The notes beneath the pieces were generated by a model that was not told where the DNA came from, did not search any database, and saw only the letters and a list, made by a program, of their open reading frames with translations. This document shows, in pieces, positions 16,715 to 25,134 of a DNA stretch of 64,000 bases. The DNA is from Haloarcula rubripromontorii (GTDB lineage: Archaea > Halobacteriota > Halobacteria > Halobacteriales > Haloarculaceae). The DNA is taken from positions 1 through 64,000 of the forward strand of contig NZ_LIUF01000001.1 of NCBI RefSeq assembly GCF_001280425.1, read 5' to 3'. A program made the translations under genes and the position numbers. Positions within the stretch are counted from its first letter, which is position 1, and the number at the start of each line of letters is the position of its first letter.

Positions 16715-17662
16715 TCAGAACCCCGGGCCGTCGCGGCGGTCCGGACCCCTGTTGCCTCCCGGTCCGGAGCCGTCGATGCGGTCGGTCGGGTCCGGCAGGT
16801 CGCCGCCGGGGACGCCGGTTTCCTCGGCCGGGTCAGGCGCGTCAGCAGTATCCGGTCCGGCGACAGCCTGCCGGAGGAACTCGACGGTCCGCTCGTACAC
16901 GTCGTCGTAGTGAGCGCCGTGGAACGGGAACCCGTGGTCCGCCGGCACCAGTTCGTGAGCCACGTCGGTCATGGGCCCGAGGGCGTCGGCGAGCAGTTCG
17001 GACTGGGACGGCGGGACGGTCTCGTCCTCGCTGCCGTGGAGTAACAGCGTCGGGGGCGCGTCGGTGTCGACCTGTGCGACCGGCGAAGCGAGGTCGTAGG
17101 CCGCGGGTTCGTCGTCGGGCCCGCCGCCGAGGTACTGCCGGTGGAACTGTTCCCCCTCCGCCGTCACGGCGTCGAGCGACCGGAAGTCATAGACGCCGGC
17201 GTAGCCGACGGCGGCCGACAGGCGGGAAGACGCGCCGGGGTACAGCTCGGGTTCGAACCCGGGTTCGTCAGCCGTCAGCGCGGCCAGGACGACGAGGTTC
17301 GCGCCCGCCGAGTGGCCGACGCCGACGATTCGGTCGGCGGCGCCGTAGCCCTCGCCCTCGGACCGGGCCCACTCGATTGCGGCTTTCACGTCGACCAGCG
17401 CCGCCGGGAAGGTCCACTCCGGTGTGAGGCGGTACTGGGGCTCGGCGACGAGGAAGCCGTCCGCCGCGAGGTCGAGCGCGTGCCGGGCGAACTCGCCCTT
17501 GTCGCCGAACGTGAACGCGCCGCCGCGGACCAGCACGGCGACCGGCTCCGGGCCGCTGGTCGCCGGCGAGTCGTACAGGTCGAGCGTCAGCGTCTCGCCG
17601 TCCACCTCGTGGAACGGGATGTCGCGCTGGACGGTCACCGACTCGGGAGCGGGGTCTGTCAC
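16715..17662 (-). CDS. Alpha/beta hydrolase (esterase/lipase family)
   Basis: 315 residues. The nucleophile elbow is GVGHSAGANL (Ser about 118), the acid lies in LLLHGSEDETVP and the base in ADHGFPFHG, giving a full Ser-Asp-His triad. The oxyanion segment reads VLVRGGAFTFGD, where most hormone-sensitive-lipase relatives have an HGGG-type motif, so the first His is Arg here. The last 35 residues are Gly/Pro/Asp-rich and probably disordered. Monocistronic, with TATA-like GGCTTAAGCC near 17690. Substrate unknown. Confidence 0.85.
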   Translation of the reverse strand: MTDPAPESVTVQRDIPFHEVDGETLTLDLYDSPATSGPEPVAVLVRGGAFTFGDKGEFARHALDLAADGFLVAEPQYRLTPEWTFPAALVDVKAAIEWARSEGEGYGAADRIVGVGHSAGANLVVLAALTADEPGFEPELYPGASSRLSAAVGYAGVYDFRSLDAVTAEGEQFHRQYLGGGPDDEPAAYDLASPVAQVDTDAPPTLLLHGSEDETVPPSQSELLADALGPMTDVAHELVPADHGFPFHGAHYDDVYERTVEFLRQAVAGPDTADAPDPAEETGVPGGDLPDPTDRIDGSGPGGNRGPDRRDGPGF

Positions 17663-17761
17663 GGGTTGCAGTCGGGCCGTCTCCGGCTTAAGCCCGACGC
17701 TATTCGCTCTGAACGAAGCGAAAAAGCTCGATTATCGAGCGGTACGCCTGTGGCCCGACGG

Positions 17762-17878
17762 TTAGCCTTCGATCTCGATCTGCTTGCCTCGGGCCGTCGC
17801 GCCCGTCTCGACGAGCAGGCGCACTTCGAGGATACCGTTGTGTAGTTCGCGGCGAAACGAGCCGACGGCGCGACTGTG
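17762..17878 (-). pseudogene. C-terminal fragment of an Hsp20-type small heat-shock protein
   Basis: Directly after the gltX TGA (17881-17879), and in the same frame, the next 38 codons read GSFRRELHNGILEVRL, then LVETGATARGKQIEIEG and a TAA at 17764-17762. The NGILEVRL strand is the end of the alpha-crystallin domain and the ATARGKQIEIEG tail is typical of haloarchaeal Hsp20. No start codon or N-terminal domain is present. It is best explained as a remnant of an Hsp20 gene left after a deletion or recombination that brought it against gltX. Confidence 0.65.
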
Positions 17879-19618
17879 TCAGGGATGGGCGAAGTACGCG
17901 ACGGATTCCGTCTCGGGGTCCTCGGCAATATCGTCGAGACGGGCGAAGCCGATGCGCTCGAACTGGACCACGTCATCGGCGTCGTAGCCGAGTAGTCCGG
18001 GTTCAGCCACGCCGGACACGTCACCGTCCATGGTCCGCAGGCGGAGTCGTGGGCCGTCGGCCGGTGCCCAGTGAATCACGTCGACGCCCTCCTCGCGGAC
18101 GGCGTCGATGTCGTCGCCGGTGTACTCGAAGGTGTCGCGGGTGTGGCGCACGCAGCCGTACCCCTTGAGCCAGATTCGGTCGCCGTGGTCCGGCAGGTCG
18201 TCGCCCTCAACGGCGACGCCGCTGGCCACCGGAATCTCACGACGGCCGCGGTCCTCGTAGTCCGGATGCAGCGGCGGTTCGCCGGCGTCGGGGCCGCCGA
18301 CGATCTGACGTTCGACAATCCCACCGTGGTCGTCGCTGTCCCGGACGAAGAACGCCCGGTCCGAGTCGTCGTCGATCAGGTCACGGTTGTTCGAGTAGAT
18401 CGAGGACATCGCGAGGTCGACGTTCGAGGTCGACGTGCCCAGTTGGACCATCGCGTCGACGACGGCCTCCCCGCGGATACCGCGCCGTTCGAGGCTGGCA
18501 ACGGTCGGCGCGCGCGGGTCGTCCCAGCCCGCGAGGTCGCCGTCTGCGATGAGTTCGGCGATGCTTGAGGTGGAGAGTGGCACGTCGTACTCATCGACCT
18601 GGACGTGGCCCCAGTGGATGACCTCGGGGTACTCCCAGTCGAAGTAGTCGTAGACGAACTGCTGGCGCTTCGCGGAGTCCTGCAGGTCGATGCCGCGGAT
18701 GATATGGGTCACGCCCAGCAGGTGGTCATCCAGCCCGCTCTGGAAGTCCAGCATCGGCCAGCAGCGATAGTCGGCCGCCGTCTCGCGCGGATGAGGCGTG
18801 TCGATCATCCGGAAGGCGACGAAGTCCCGCAGTGCGGGGTTCTTGTGCGTGATGTCGGTCCGGACTCGCAGCACCATCTCGCCGCTGTCGTACTCGCCGT
18901 CGACCATCGCCTCGAACTCCTCTCGGGTGGTCTCGGCGTCCTTCTCGCGGTGCGGACAGGCCTCGCCGCTGTTTTTCATGTCGGAGAACTCGCCCTGCGG
19001 ACACGAGCAGGTGTAGGCCCCGCCCTTGTCGATGAGGTCGCGAGCGTACTCGTAGTACGTCTCGACGCGGTCGCTGGCTCTCACCACGTCGTCTGGCTCG
19101 AAGCCCAGATAGTCGATAGCATCCAGAATTGCGTCGTAGGCCTCCAGGTCTGGCCGCTTGGTTTCGGGGTCGGTGTCGTCGAAGCGGCAGATGAACTCCC
19201 CGTCGTAGCGCTCCTTGTACGTGCCGACGACGGCCGCCATCCGTGCGTGGCCGATGTGCCACGGGCCGTTGGGATTAGGCGCGACCCGCATCCGGACGGT
19301 GTCGTAGTCGTCGGCGTCGGGCAGGTCCGGCAGCGGGTGGTCTTCGCCCTCGTCCTCGCTCTCCAGTTCTTCGAGCTTATCTGGCGCTAGCTCCGCCAGC
19401 CGCTCACGGCGCTCCTCCGCGTCCATCCCGTTGACCCGCTCGACGACCGGTGCGATGACGCCCGGAATCTCGTCGCCGTACTCGCGGAACTCGGGGTTGT
19501 CGCCCATGAGTGGCCCCATTATTGCGCCGACCTGTGCCTCGCTGTCGTGTTTGACCGCGTTGAGGAGGGCGTTCGTCTCCGCCGCCTCCTTGACGCGGTC
19601 TCGCAGCTCGTCGTCCAT
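17879..19618 (-). CDS. gltX: Glutamyl-tRNA synthetase (archaeal, GlnRS-like type)
   Basis: Charges tRNA-Glu, and in archaea also tRNA-Gln with Glu, which GatDE then amidates; gatE is at 61.4 kb. The 579-residue class I enzyme has HIGH in PWHIGHARM (121-124), a zinc-like site CSC (204-206) plus CPH (221-223), and a degenerate KMSKS motif, VPLSTSS (346-352), without the usual lysine. The C-terminal half is the beta-barrel anticodon-binding part. About 100 N-terminal residues precede the catalytic core, normal for archaeal GluRS. The TGA is immediately followed by an Hsp20 remnant. Confidence 0.95.
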   Translation of the reverse strand: MDDELRDRVKEAAETNALLNAVKHDSEAQVGAIMGPLMGDNPEFREYGDEIPGVIAPVVERVNGMDAEERRERLAELAPDKLEELESEDEGEDHPLPDLPDADDYDTVRMRVAPNPNGPWHIGHARMAAVVGTYKERYDGEFICRFDDTDPETKRPDLEAYDAILDAIDYLGFEPDDVVRASDRVETYYEYARDLIDKGGAYTCSCPQGEFSDMKNSGEACPHREKDAETTREEFEAMVDGEYDSGEMVLRVRTDITHKNPALRDFVAFRMIDTPHPRETAADYRCWPMLDFQSGLDDHLLGVTHIIRGIDLQDSAKRQQFVYDYFDWEYPEVIHWGHVQVDEYDVPLSTSSIAELIADGDLAGWDDPRAPTVASLERRGIRGEAVVDAMVQLGTSTSNVDLAMSSIYSNNRDLIDDDSDRAFFVRDSDDHGGIVERQIVGGPDAGEPPLHPDYEDRGRREIPVASGVAVEGDDLPDHGDRIWLKGYGCVRHTRDTFEYTGDDIDAVREEGVDVIHWAPADGPRLRLRTMDGDVSGVAEPGLLGYDADDVVQFERIGFARLDDIAEDPETESVAYFAHP

Positions 19619-19675
19619 TACTGGGTTCTGCGACTGGGAGGGTCAAAACGCCGTCGGACCACCTTTTTGCTGCGA

Positions 19676-19713
19676 GGGGTGTCCTCGACCGCGGAGCGGC
19701 CTGCGGACACCCC
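19676..19713. repeat. 9-bp inverted repeat upstream of gltX
   Basis: GGGGTGTCC (19676-19684) and GGACACCCC (19705-19713) are perfect inverted copies with 20 nt between. It lies between the terminator of the Get3 gene and the gltX start, so it could be in the gltX leader or an operator. Confidence 0.4.
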
Positions 19714-19732
19714 CGCTTGCAAAAACGTGGGC

Positions 19733-19791
19733 GAAAAAGGCGGAAGCGCCGCGTCGCGGCGCTTCCGGGGAACCGGCGGCGAAGCCGCCGG
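19733..19791 (-). terminator. Two GC hairpins with a T-run after the Get3/ArsA gene
   Basis: On the minus strand after the stop at 19818 come CCGGCGGC/GCCGCCGG (19791-19773, 3-nt loop) and then GGAAGCGCCGCG/CGCGGCGCTTCC (19766-19742, 12 bp), followed by CGCCTTTTTCG and a second T-run. This is the strongest intrinsic-terminator-like structure in the window and should separate the Get3 gene from gltX. Confidence 0.6.
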
Positions 19792-19817
19792 ATGCTCGTC
19801 TCTGCATGTCGTTTTGT

Positions 19818-20747
19818 TCACCCGCCGAGATGTGTCCCTATCTTCTCCAGCGCCTCAATACCGGTCACCTCCCCGGATTCGTCGGGCACCGTCCACAGGT
19901 CCAGCTCCGGCAGCGATGCCCGCAGTTGGTCGATGGCGTCCGCCTGCACCGCCTGCTTCCCCAGACAACGCTGGCAGTCGCCGGCGTCCTCGATGACCTT
20001 GTTCACCACCAGCGTCGTCACCGGAACCTCGAACTCCCGGAGCTTCCCGACCAGCCGCTCCGTCTCGCGGACGGCCATCGTCTCGGGGATGGTGACGACC
20101 CGGAATGCCGTCCGCTCGGGGTCCCGCAACGCCGTGCCGACCCGCTCCATCCGCTCGCGCATCGCGGTGAAGTCGTCCGGGTCGTCGTCGCGGCGGCGCG
20201 CCATCGGGCCGAACATCATGGTCCGGGCGGTGTTGACCTTCCGGCGGACCTGGTCCCGGAGGTCCATCGCCGTCGCCACGCCGCGGTCCATCACCGACGG
20301 CAGGTCGAGCAGGCGCAGCGTGTGGCCGGTCGGCGCGGTGTCGAACACCACGCGGTCCCAGCGGTCGCTCTCGACGTACGTCGCCATACCCTCGATAGCC
20401 GCCAGTTCGTCGCTCCCGGGCATCACGCCCGACGTGAACAGCTCCGCGACCTCGTCTTCGTCGAGCCTGATACCGGCGTCGGAAAACTCCGCCGCCAGCG
20501 CCTCGAACAGTGACTGGTAGCGGTCGATGCCGGTCTGTGGGTCGACCTCGACGCCCCACAGCCCCGGCCGGATTTCCGTCGGGTCGCCGCCGACCGCCGT
20601 CTCGACGGCGTCGGCCAGCGAGTGGGCGGGGTCAGTAGAGACGACCAGTGTCTCGTGGCCCGCCGCCGCCAGCCGGTGGCCCGTCGCCGCCGCCACCGTC
20701 GTCTTGCCGACGCCGCCCTTGCCGCCGTAGAGGACGAATCGAGTCAC
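19818..20747 (-). CDS. Get3/ArsA family ATPase
   Basis: A 309-residue soluble ATPase with the deviant P-loop GGKGGVGKTT (about 8-17), switch I STDPAHSLADA, switch II DTAPTGHTLRLLDLP and the adenine motif VVNKV. The CQRC pair (about 262-265) matches the Get3 dimer zinc site, so a role in targeting tail-anchored membrane proteins is more likely than arsenite export. No arsenic genes are nearby. It lies inside the otherwise conserved idsA-gltX interval. TATA-like CTACTAAG lies about 27 nt upstream of the ATG. Confidence 0.87.
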   Translation of the reverse strand: MTRFVLYGGKGGVGKTTVAAATGHRLAAAGHETLVVSTDPAHSLADAVETAVGGDPTEIRPGLWGVEVDPQTGIDRYQSLFEALAAEFSDAGIRLDEDEVAELFTSGVMPGSDELAAIEGMATYVESDRWDRVVFDTAPTGHTLRLLDLPSVMDRGVATAMDLRDQVRRKVNTARTMMFGPMARRRDDDPDDFTAMRERMERVGTALRDPERTAFRVVTIPETMAVRETERLVGKLREFEVPVTTLVVNKVIEDAGDCQRCLGKQAVQADAIDQLRASLPELDLWTVPDESGEVTGIEALEKIGTHLGG

Positions 20748-20797
20748 GGGCGTCCTAGGGAGCGACGCGTCTTAGTAGCTGACCAGGGGCTATCAGG

Positions 20798-20832
20798 GTC
20801 GGAAAAGGCGGAAAACGGGCCGACGACGGCCC
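20798..20832 (-). terminator. Hairpin plus T-runs directly after idsA
   Basis: GGGCCG TCGT CGGCCC (20832-20817, minus strand) touches the idsA stop and is followed by GTTTTCCGCCTTTTCC. This is a probable terminator for the rnj-idsA transcript. Confidence 0.5.
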
Positions 20833-21873
20833 TCAGTAGTCGCGCTCGACGAGGTAGTTCGCGATGCCCTCAAGCAGGTAGCGGGCCTCGTTGTCCGGCA
20901 GGACTTCGAGGTTCTGCTTGCCGCTCGCGATGAGGTCTTGACCGGTCTGGCGGGCGTACTCGATCGAGCCCACCTCTCGCAGGCGCTCGACGGCGGCGTC
21001 GATTTCGGCCTCCGAGACGGCTTCGACAGAGTCCGTATCGACCAGGTCGCCGACATCGACGCCCTGCTGCCGGGCGTGCAGCGTCACCAGCGTCTGCTTT
21101 TCTTCGACAAGGTCCGATCCCCGTTGCTTGCCCAGTTTCTCCGAGGGGGTCGTCAGGTCGAGCAGGTCGTCCTGAATCTGGAACGCGCGACCCACGTCGA
21201 GTCCGTAGTTGTACAGGGCGTCAACGGTCTCCTCGTCGGCACCCAGCAGCGTGGCCGGAATCGAGGCGGCCGCGCCGTACAGCACTGCGGTCTTGAGTTC
21301 GACCATCTCCAGATACTCCTCCGGCGTGACAACATCGCGTTGCTCGAACTCGATGTCGAGTGACTGGCCCTCACAGATGCGGGTACACGTCGTCGCGAGT
21401 CGCTTGTTCGCGGCGACGGTCCGTTCGTGGGCCGCGCCCGTATCGAGCAGGAACTCGAAGGCCTTCGAGTACAGCGTGTCGCCGGCGAGAATCGCCGTCG
21501 AGAGGTCGTACTCCTTGTGGACGGCGGGCACTCCGCGCCGGAGCGCGTCGTCGTCCATGATGTCGTCGTGGATAAGGGTGAACGTCTGGATGACCTCGAT
21601 GGCGAGCGCGGCCGACATCATATCGGCCTGCCCGCCCGCAAGCGTCGGGAAGTCACGGTAGTCTGCCGTCAGCGGGTCGACATCGAGCAGCGACTCCGCG
21701 ACCAGCAGCAGGACCGTCGGGCGGAGCCGTTTTCCGCCCGCGTCCAGCAGGTACCGCGACGCCTCGTAGAGGTGGTCCGGCTTCTGTACCGGAAGGTCCT
21801 CGGGGAGGGCGTCGTTGACCCGGTCTCGTCGGGCGACAATCGCGTCTTCGACCTGCTGATGGCGTTCGGACAT
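20833..21873 (-). CDS. idsA: Geranylgeranyl diphosphate synthase (polyprenyl synthase)
   Basis: Chains isopentenyl diphosphate units to make farnesyl/geranylgeranyl diphosphate for archaeal ether lipids, quinones and carotenoids. The 346-residue all-helical protein has GGKRLRP near 47-53, the first aspartate-rich motif LIHDDIMDDD (about 96-105), LAGDTLYSKAFE, and the second motif QIQDDLLDL. It is 4 nt below RNase J, in line with the conserved mvk-ipk-rnj-idsA order in haloarchaea. Confidence 0.95.
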   Translation of the reverse strand: MSERHQQVEDAIVARRDRVNDALPEDLPVQKPDHLYEASRYLLDAGGKRLRPTVLLLVAESLLDVDPLTADYRDFPTLAGGQADMMSAALAIEVIQTFTLIHDDIMDDDALRRGVPAVHKEYDLSTAILAGDTLYSKAFEFLLDTGAAHERTVAANKRLATTCTRICEGQSLDIEFEQRDVVTPEEYLEMVELKTAVLYGAAASIPATLLGADEETVDALYNYGLDVGRAFQIQDDLLDLTTPSEKLGKQRGSDLVEEKQTLVTLHARQQGVDVGDLVDTDSVEAVSEAEIDAAVERLREVGSIEYARQTGQDLIASGKQNLEVLPDNEARYLLEGIANYLVERDY

Positions 21874-21877
21874 CGAT

Positions 21878-23224
21878 TTACTCGGTGAGCTTGATCATGT
21901 TGCCGTTGCGGGTGATGTGGAGGTCCCGTCCGGCTTTGTAGCCCATGTCTTCCGCGAGGTCGACGTACGGTGCGAACCCTTCGAGGCTCTGGTGGGCCGG
22001 AATGATGTTCTTCGGCTGGAGCGCGTCGATCATCTCGTAGTGACCTTCCTCGCGGAGGTGGCCCGAGACGTGGATATCGTCGTAGATACGTGCGCCCTGC
22101 ATGCCCAGGAGCTTCTCGGACTGGTAGCGCTGGCCCTCGTTGGTCGGCTCCGGAATGACCCGGGCCGAGAAGAGGACCTTATCGCCGTCGTCTAGCTCGT
22201 AGGGCGTCTCGCCGCGGCCCATGCGGGTGAGCATCGCGCGTGGCTCGCCCTGATGGCCGGTGACGATGGGGAGGAAGTTCTCCTTGCCCTCGTTCATGAT
22301 CCGCTTGAACGTCCGGTCGACGGATTTCCGGTGGCCGTACATCCCGAGGTCCTCGGGGAAGTCGACGAAGTCCAGTCGCTCCGCGGTGCCGGAGTACTTC
22401 TCCATCGAGCGACCCAGCAGCACCGGCTGGCGGCCGATGTCGTCGGCGAACTCGACGAGGCTCTTGACACGGGCGATGTGCGAGGAGAACGTCGTTGCGA
22501 CGATGCCGCCGTCGTAGTCAGCGACGCTGTCCATCACGTCTTTGAGGTGCCGACGCGCCACGGACTCGGAGGGGGTCCGGCCCTTCTTGCCCGCGTTCGT
22601 ACAGTCCTCGATGTAACAGAGGACGCCCTCGCCCTCGCGGCCGATCTCTCGGAACCGCTTCATGTCGATCGGGTCGCCGATGACCGGCGTGTGGTCCATC
22701 CGCTTGTCAAGTCCGTAGACGACCGCGCCCTCCGGCGTGTGGAGGACTGGGTTGATAGCGTCGATGATGGAGTGTGTCACGTTGACGAACTCCAGTTCGT
22801 TGCGCTCGCCGATGGACATCGTCTCGCCGGCCTCCATCTTCACGAGGTCGTTCTGGACGCCGAACTTCTCCTCGCTCTTGATCTGCTGTTTGACGAGTTC
22901 GATAGTAAAGGGCGTCGCGACGATAGGTGCGTCGTAGCGGTGGGCGAGCTTGGATATCGCGCCGATGTGGTCGAGGTGACCGTGTGTCGGCACGATGGCC
23001 TTCACGTCGCCCTCCAGGTCGGACATGACCCGGTCGTCCGGGATGGCACCCATGTCGATGAGGTCCAGCGAGTGCATCCGTTCCGTCTCGACGTTGTCGT
23101 GAATCAGTACCTTCGAGAGGTTCAGGCCCATGTCGAAGATGACGACGTCGTCCCCTGCACGGACGGCCGTCATCTGTCGGCCTACAGCCTCGTAACCGCC
23201 AATTGTCGCAATTTCGACTTCCAT
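21878..23224 (-). CDS. rnj: Ribonuclease J (metallo-beta-lactamase/beta-CASP)
   Basis: A 5'-to-3' exoribonuclease or endonuclease in RNA decay. The 448-residue protein starts [18 protein letters not shown], has the zinc motif [10 protein letters not shown], the second metal His in [10 protein letters not shown], and beta-CASP motifs including [20 protein letters not shown] and [14 protein letters not shown]. The start at 23224 is chosen because upstream codons do not look coding. The nearest TATA-like box then implies a leader of about 200 nt. Confidence 0.93.
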   Translation of the reverse strand: MEVEIATIGGYEAVGRQMTAVRAGDDVVIFDMGLNLSKVLIHDNVETERMHSLDLIDMGAIPDDRVMSDLEGDVKAIVPTHGHLDHIGAISKLAHRYDAPIVATPFTIELVKQQIKSEEKFGVQNDLVKMEAGETMSIGERNELEFVNVTHSIIDAINPVLHTPEGAVVYGLDKRMDHTPVIGDPIDMKRFREIGREGEGVLCYIEDCTNAGKKGRTPSESVARRHLKDVMDSVADYDGGIVATTFSSHIARVKSLVEFADDIGRQPVLLGRSMEKYSGTAERLDFVDFPEDLGMYGHRKSVDRTFKRIMNEGKENFLPIVTGHQGEPRAMLTRMGRGETPYELDDGDKVLFSARVIPEPTNEGQRYQSEKLLGMQGARIYDDIHVSGHLREEGHYEMIDALQPKNIIPAHQSLEGFAPYVDLAEDMGYKAGRDLHITRNGNMIKLTE

Positions 23225-23365
23225 GGTTGTAGCTCCGAGTGGAAAGCCGGCCGCGGGCATCCGGTGGGGCACGGCAACGACGGTATCTGCAATGTAGGCG
23301 ACTTCGTCCGCGTCGGCGCTCCAGGCCAGTCGGGTACGCCCGTAGCCTGTGCAACCGCAGTGGGA

Positions 23366-23379
23366 GGGACTTCCGTCCC
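23366..23379 (-). promoter_or_regulatory. GNRA-capped hairpin in the putative rnj leader
   Basis: On the minus strand GGGAC GGAA GTCCC forms a 5-bp stem with a GNRA tetraloop about 145 nt before the rnj ATG. With the TATA-like GTTTTAAG near 23470 the leader would be about 200 nt. The 264-nt gap shows no gene. Confidence 0.3.
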
Positions 23380-23488
23380 GCAACTTACATCCGCCGTCTG
23401 CCGGCCGCCGAACCGCAGTCCACGGGCGGCCGTGCGCTCGGTTACTTCGGACTACAACGGCGCTTCTTAAAACGGTGTGGGTTCGTCG

Positions 23489-24973
23489 CTACTCGTCGTC
23501 TAAAGGGTCCGAGAGCGGATCGTCATCACCGGAGACATCAAAGCCAGTGACACCGTCGTCCGCGAGCGTCGAGTCCTCGTCAGCAGTTGTCTCCGCGTCC
23601 TGTGACTCCGGCTCGCCCTGCATGCTCTCGTCAGCTTCGGTACCGGAGTGTTCGGTATCAGTGCCGCCGAACAGGTCGTCCGTCGTTCGCGGCCCGTCAG
23701 ACGTGTCTGCTCCACCAGCTTCGTCGAGTAATCGGGTGTCCTGAGTCACCGCATCGTGCTGATCCGCCTCGTCAGCACCGGCTGAGCTGACGCCGGTGGG
23801 TTCAGTATCGCCTTCAGGTTCGGTTTCCCGGTCGTTGGCTGGTCCTGGCTCGTCCCCTCCCCAGTCGTCAGCCGCCGCGGGGTCCTCGCTCTGCGTGTCG
23901 AACTCCGCAGGGTCCGGCGGTGTCCATTCCTGTGGTTCTGTACTCGGCTCCGGTTCTTCGGTAGCGTCCTCAGCGAGCAGATCACGGTCCGACTGCTCGC
24001 TAGGTTCGGACTGGGGTGCAACCGGTTCCGAATCGTCGGCGAACTCCGTTGGGGATGGCTCCGGAGTGGGGTCGTCCACCGCCTCAGATTCCGGTCCGGA
24101 GACGTTTTCAGCTGGCTGTGGCTCCGATATCTCTTCATCCTGAGCCGCCGGGGCTGTCTCTCCATCTGTCGCCGGGGCCATCGTCTCGTCGGCCGACGGT
24201 GGTTCCGGAGTGGCATCGGCATCAAGACGGTCCGTCTCTGTCGCTGGCACATCGTCTGCCACCGGCTCGGCAGCCGTCAGTGAATCAGCATCTGCCGGCG
24301 GATTCTCGTCGGCTGCCGTCACCGCAGCGTCATCGGTCCCGGTCGCCGCAGTCTCGGACGTAGCAGATGGCGCTGCTGTGTCAGACGGGTCGGTGTGTTG
24401 TTCCGCGGACGCGTGGATTCCCGATTCACTGGACGGGTCAGCGTCTGGCTCGGAGTCAGCGACCGGTTCCGTCATTTCGGACTCGTCAGTCGCCGACTCG
24501 ACAGCCGTCGGGTCAGCAGCCGGACCGGTATCCTGTGAAACCGCCGGTTCAGACTCGGCCGACTCCGGTGTGGGTCCGTCAGACTTCGAAGCCGATTCGG
24601 TAGCGGGCGCAGCGCTGCCCTCGGCAGTGTCAGTCGCTGTCTGGTCGCTCGCCGAGGGACTTGCGGCTGGCACATCGCCCACATCGCGCTGTGCTGTCTG
24701 TGCCGCGAGCGTGCCCGCCATCGTCGCGTCGGCGATGAGCTTGTGGGTCAGGCCGAGCACTCCGGAGAGCAACAGGAGGCCACCGAGCGCACCGACGACG
24801 ATACCAAGTACCGCACGATAGCCCGCGGTCCCCGAAAGAGACCTGAGCGAGCCGTTCTGTATCAACACGTACCCTGCAGCGATGAGGCCGCCACCGACGC
24901 CGGCGACGACAAGCAATGTCCCAAGAAACCTCGTTCCGTATCGATAGACGTCGGTCAGACCTACTGCAGACAT
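23489..24973 (-). CDS. Membrane protein with about 390-residue acidic low-complexity tail
   Basis: About 494 residues. Two hydrophobic segments lie near the N-terminus (FLGTLLVVAGVGGGLIAAGY and AVLGIVVGALGGLLLLSGVL). The whole remainder is Asp/Glu/Ser/Thr/Pro/Ala with no Cys, very few aromatic or basic residues, and degenerate repeats of the type PATDGETAPA. The DPLSDPLDDE C-terminus is the only distinct tail. The start at 24973 fits a TATA box about 27 nt upstream. It interrupts the usual ipk-rnj adjacency. Function unknown; a surface spacer or crowding tether is conceivable. Confidence 0.8.
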   Translation of the reverse strand: MSAVGLTDVYRYGTRFLGTLLVVAGVGGGLIAAGYVLIQNGSLRSLSGTAGYRAVLGIVVGALGGLLLLSGVLGLTHKLIADATMAGTLAAQTAQRDVGDVPAASPSASDQTATDTAEGSAAPATESASKSDGPTPESAESEPAVSQDTGPAADPTAVESATDESEMTEPVADSEPDADPSSESGIHASAEQHTDPSDTAAPSATSETAATGTDDAAVTAADENPPADADSLTAAEPVADDVPATETDRLDADATPEPPSADETMAPATDGETAPAAQDEEISEPQPAENVSGPESEAVDDPTPEPSPTEFADDSEPVAPQSEPSEQSDRDLLAEDATEEPEPSTEPQEWTPPDPAEFDTQSEDPAAADDWGGDEPGPANDRETEPEGDTEPTGVSSAGADEADQHDAVTQDTRLLDEAGGADTSDGPRTTDDLFGGTDTEHSGTEADESMQGEPESQDAETTADEDSTLADDGVTGFDVSGDDDPLSDPLDDE

Positions 24974-24995
24974 AGTCGCATAATTGCTAACAGAG

Positions 24996-25008
24996 AACAA
25001 ATATGTTA
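24996..25008 (-). promoter_or_regulatory. TATA-like box of the acidic-tailed membrane protein
   Basis: GTAACATATTTGT on the minus strand is centred 28 nt before the ATG at 24973, supporting that start and a leaderless message separate from mvk-ipk. Confidence 0.5.
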
Positions 25009-25134
25009 CGACAGTTGCTGAAGTGATATTTAAGCTACCAGTCTGCCGAAGTCAAGCAGTGATACCGCTTCAGCAGCAAGTCTCGGGCCGACATCGACTA
25101 CAGCGTACTCTGGGATGAGGTTGTTGACGACAAG

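Noticed and set aside
17762-17878. Functional GluRS-Hsp20 readthrough fusion
   Set aside because: A TGA separates the parts, and no readthrough signal is visible. The fragment is kept as a remnant.
19676-19791. A structured noncoding RNA gene between Get3 and gltX
   Set aside because: The hairpins with T-runs fit a terminator, and no independent promoter reads through them. RNA sequencing would be needed to claim an RNA gene.
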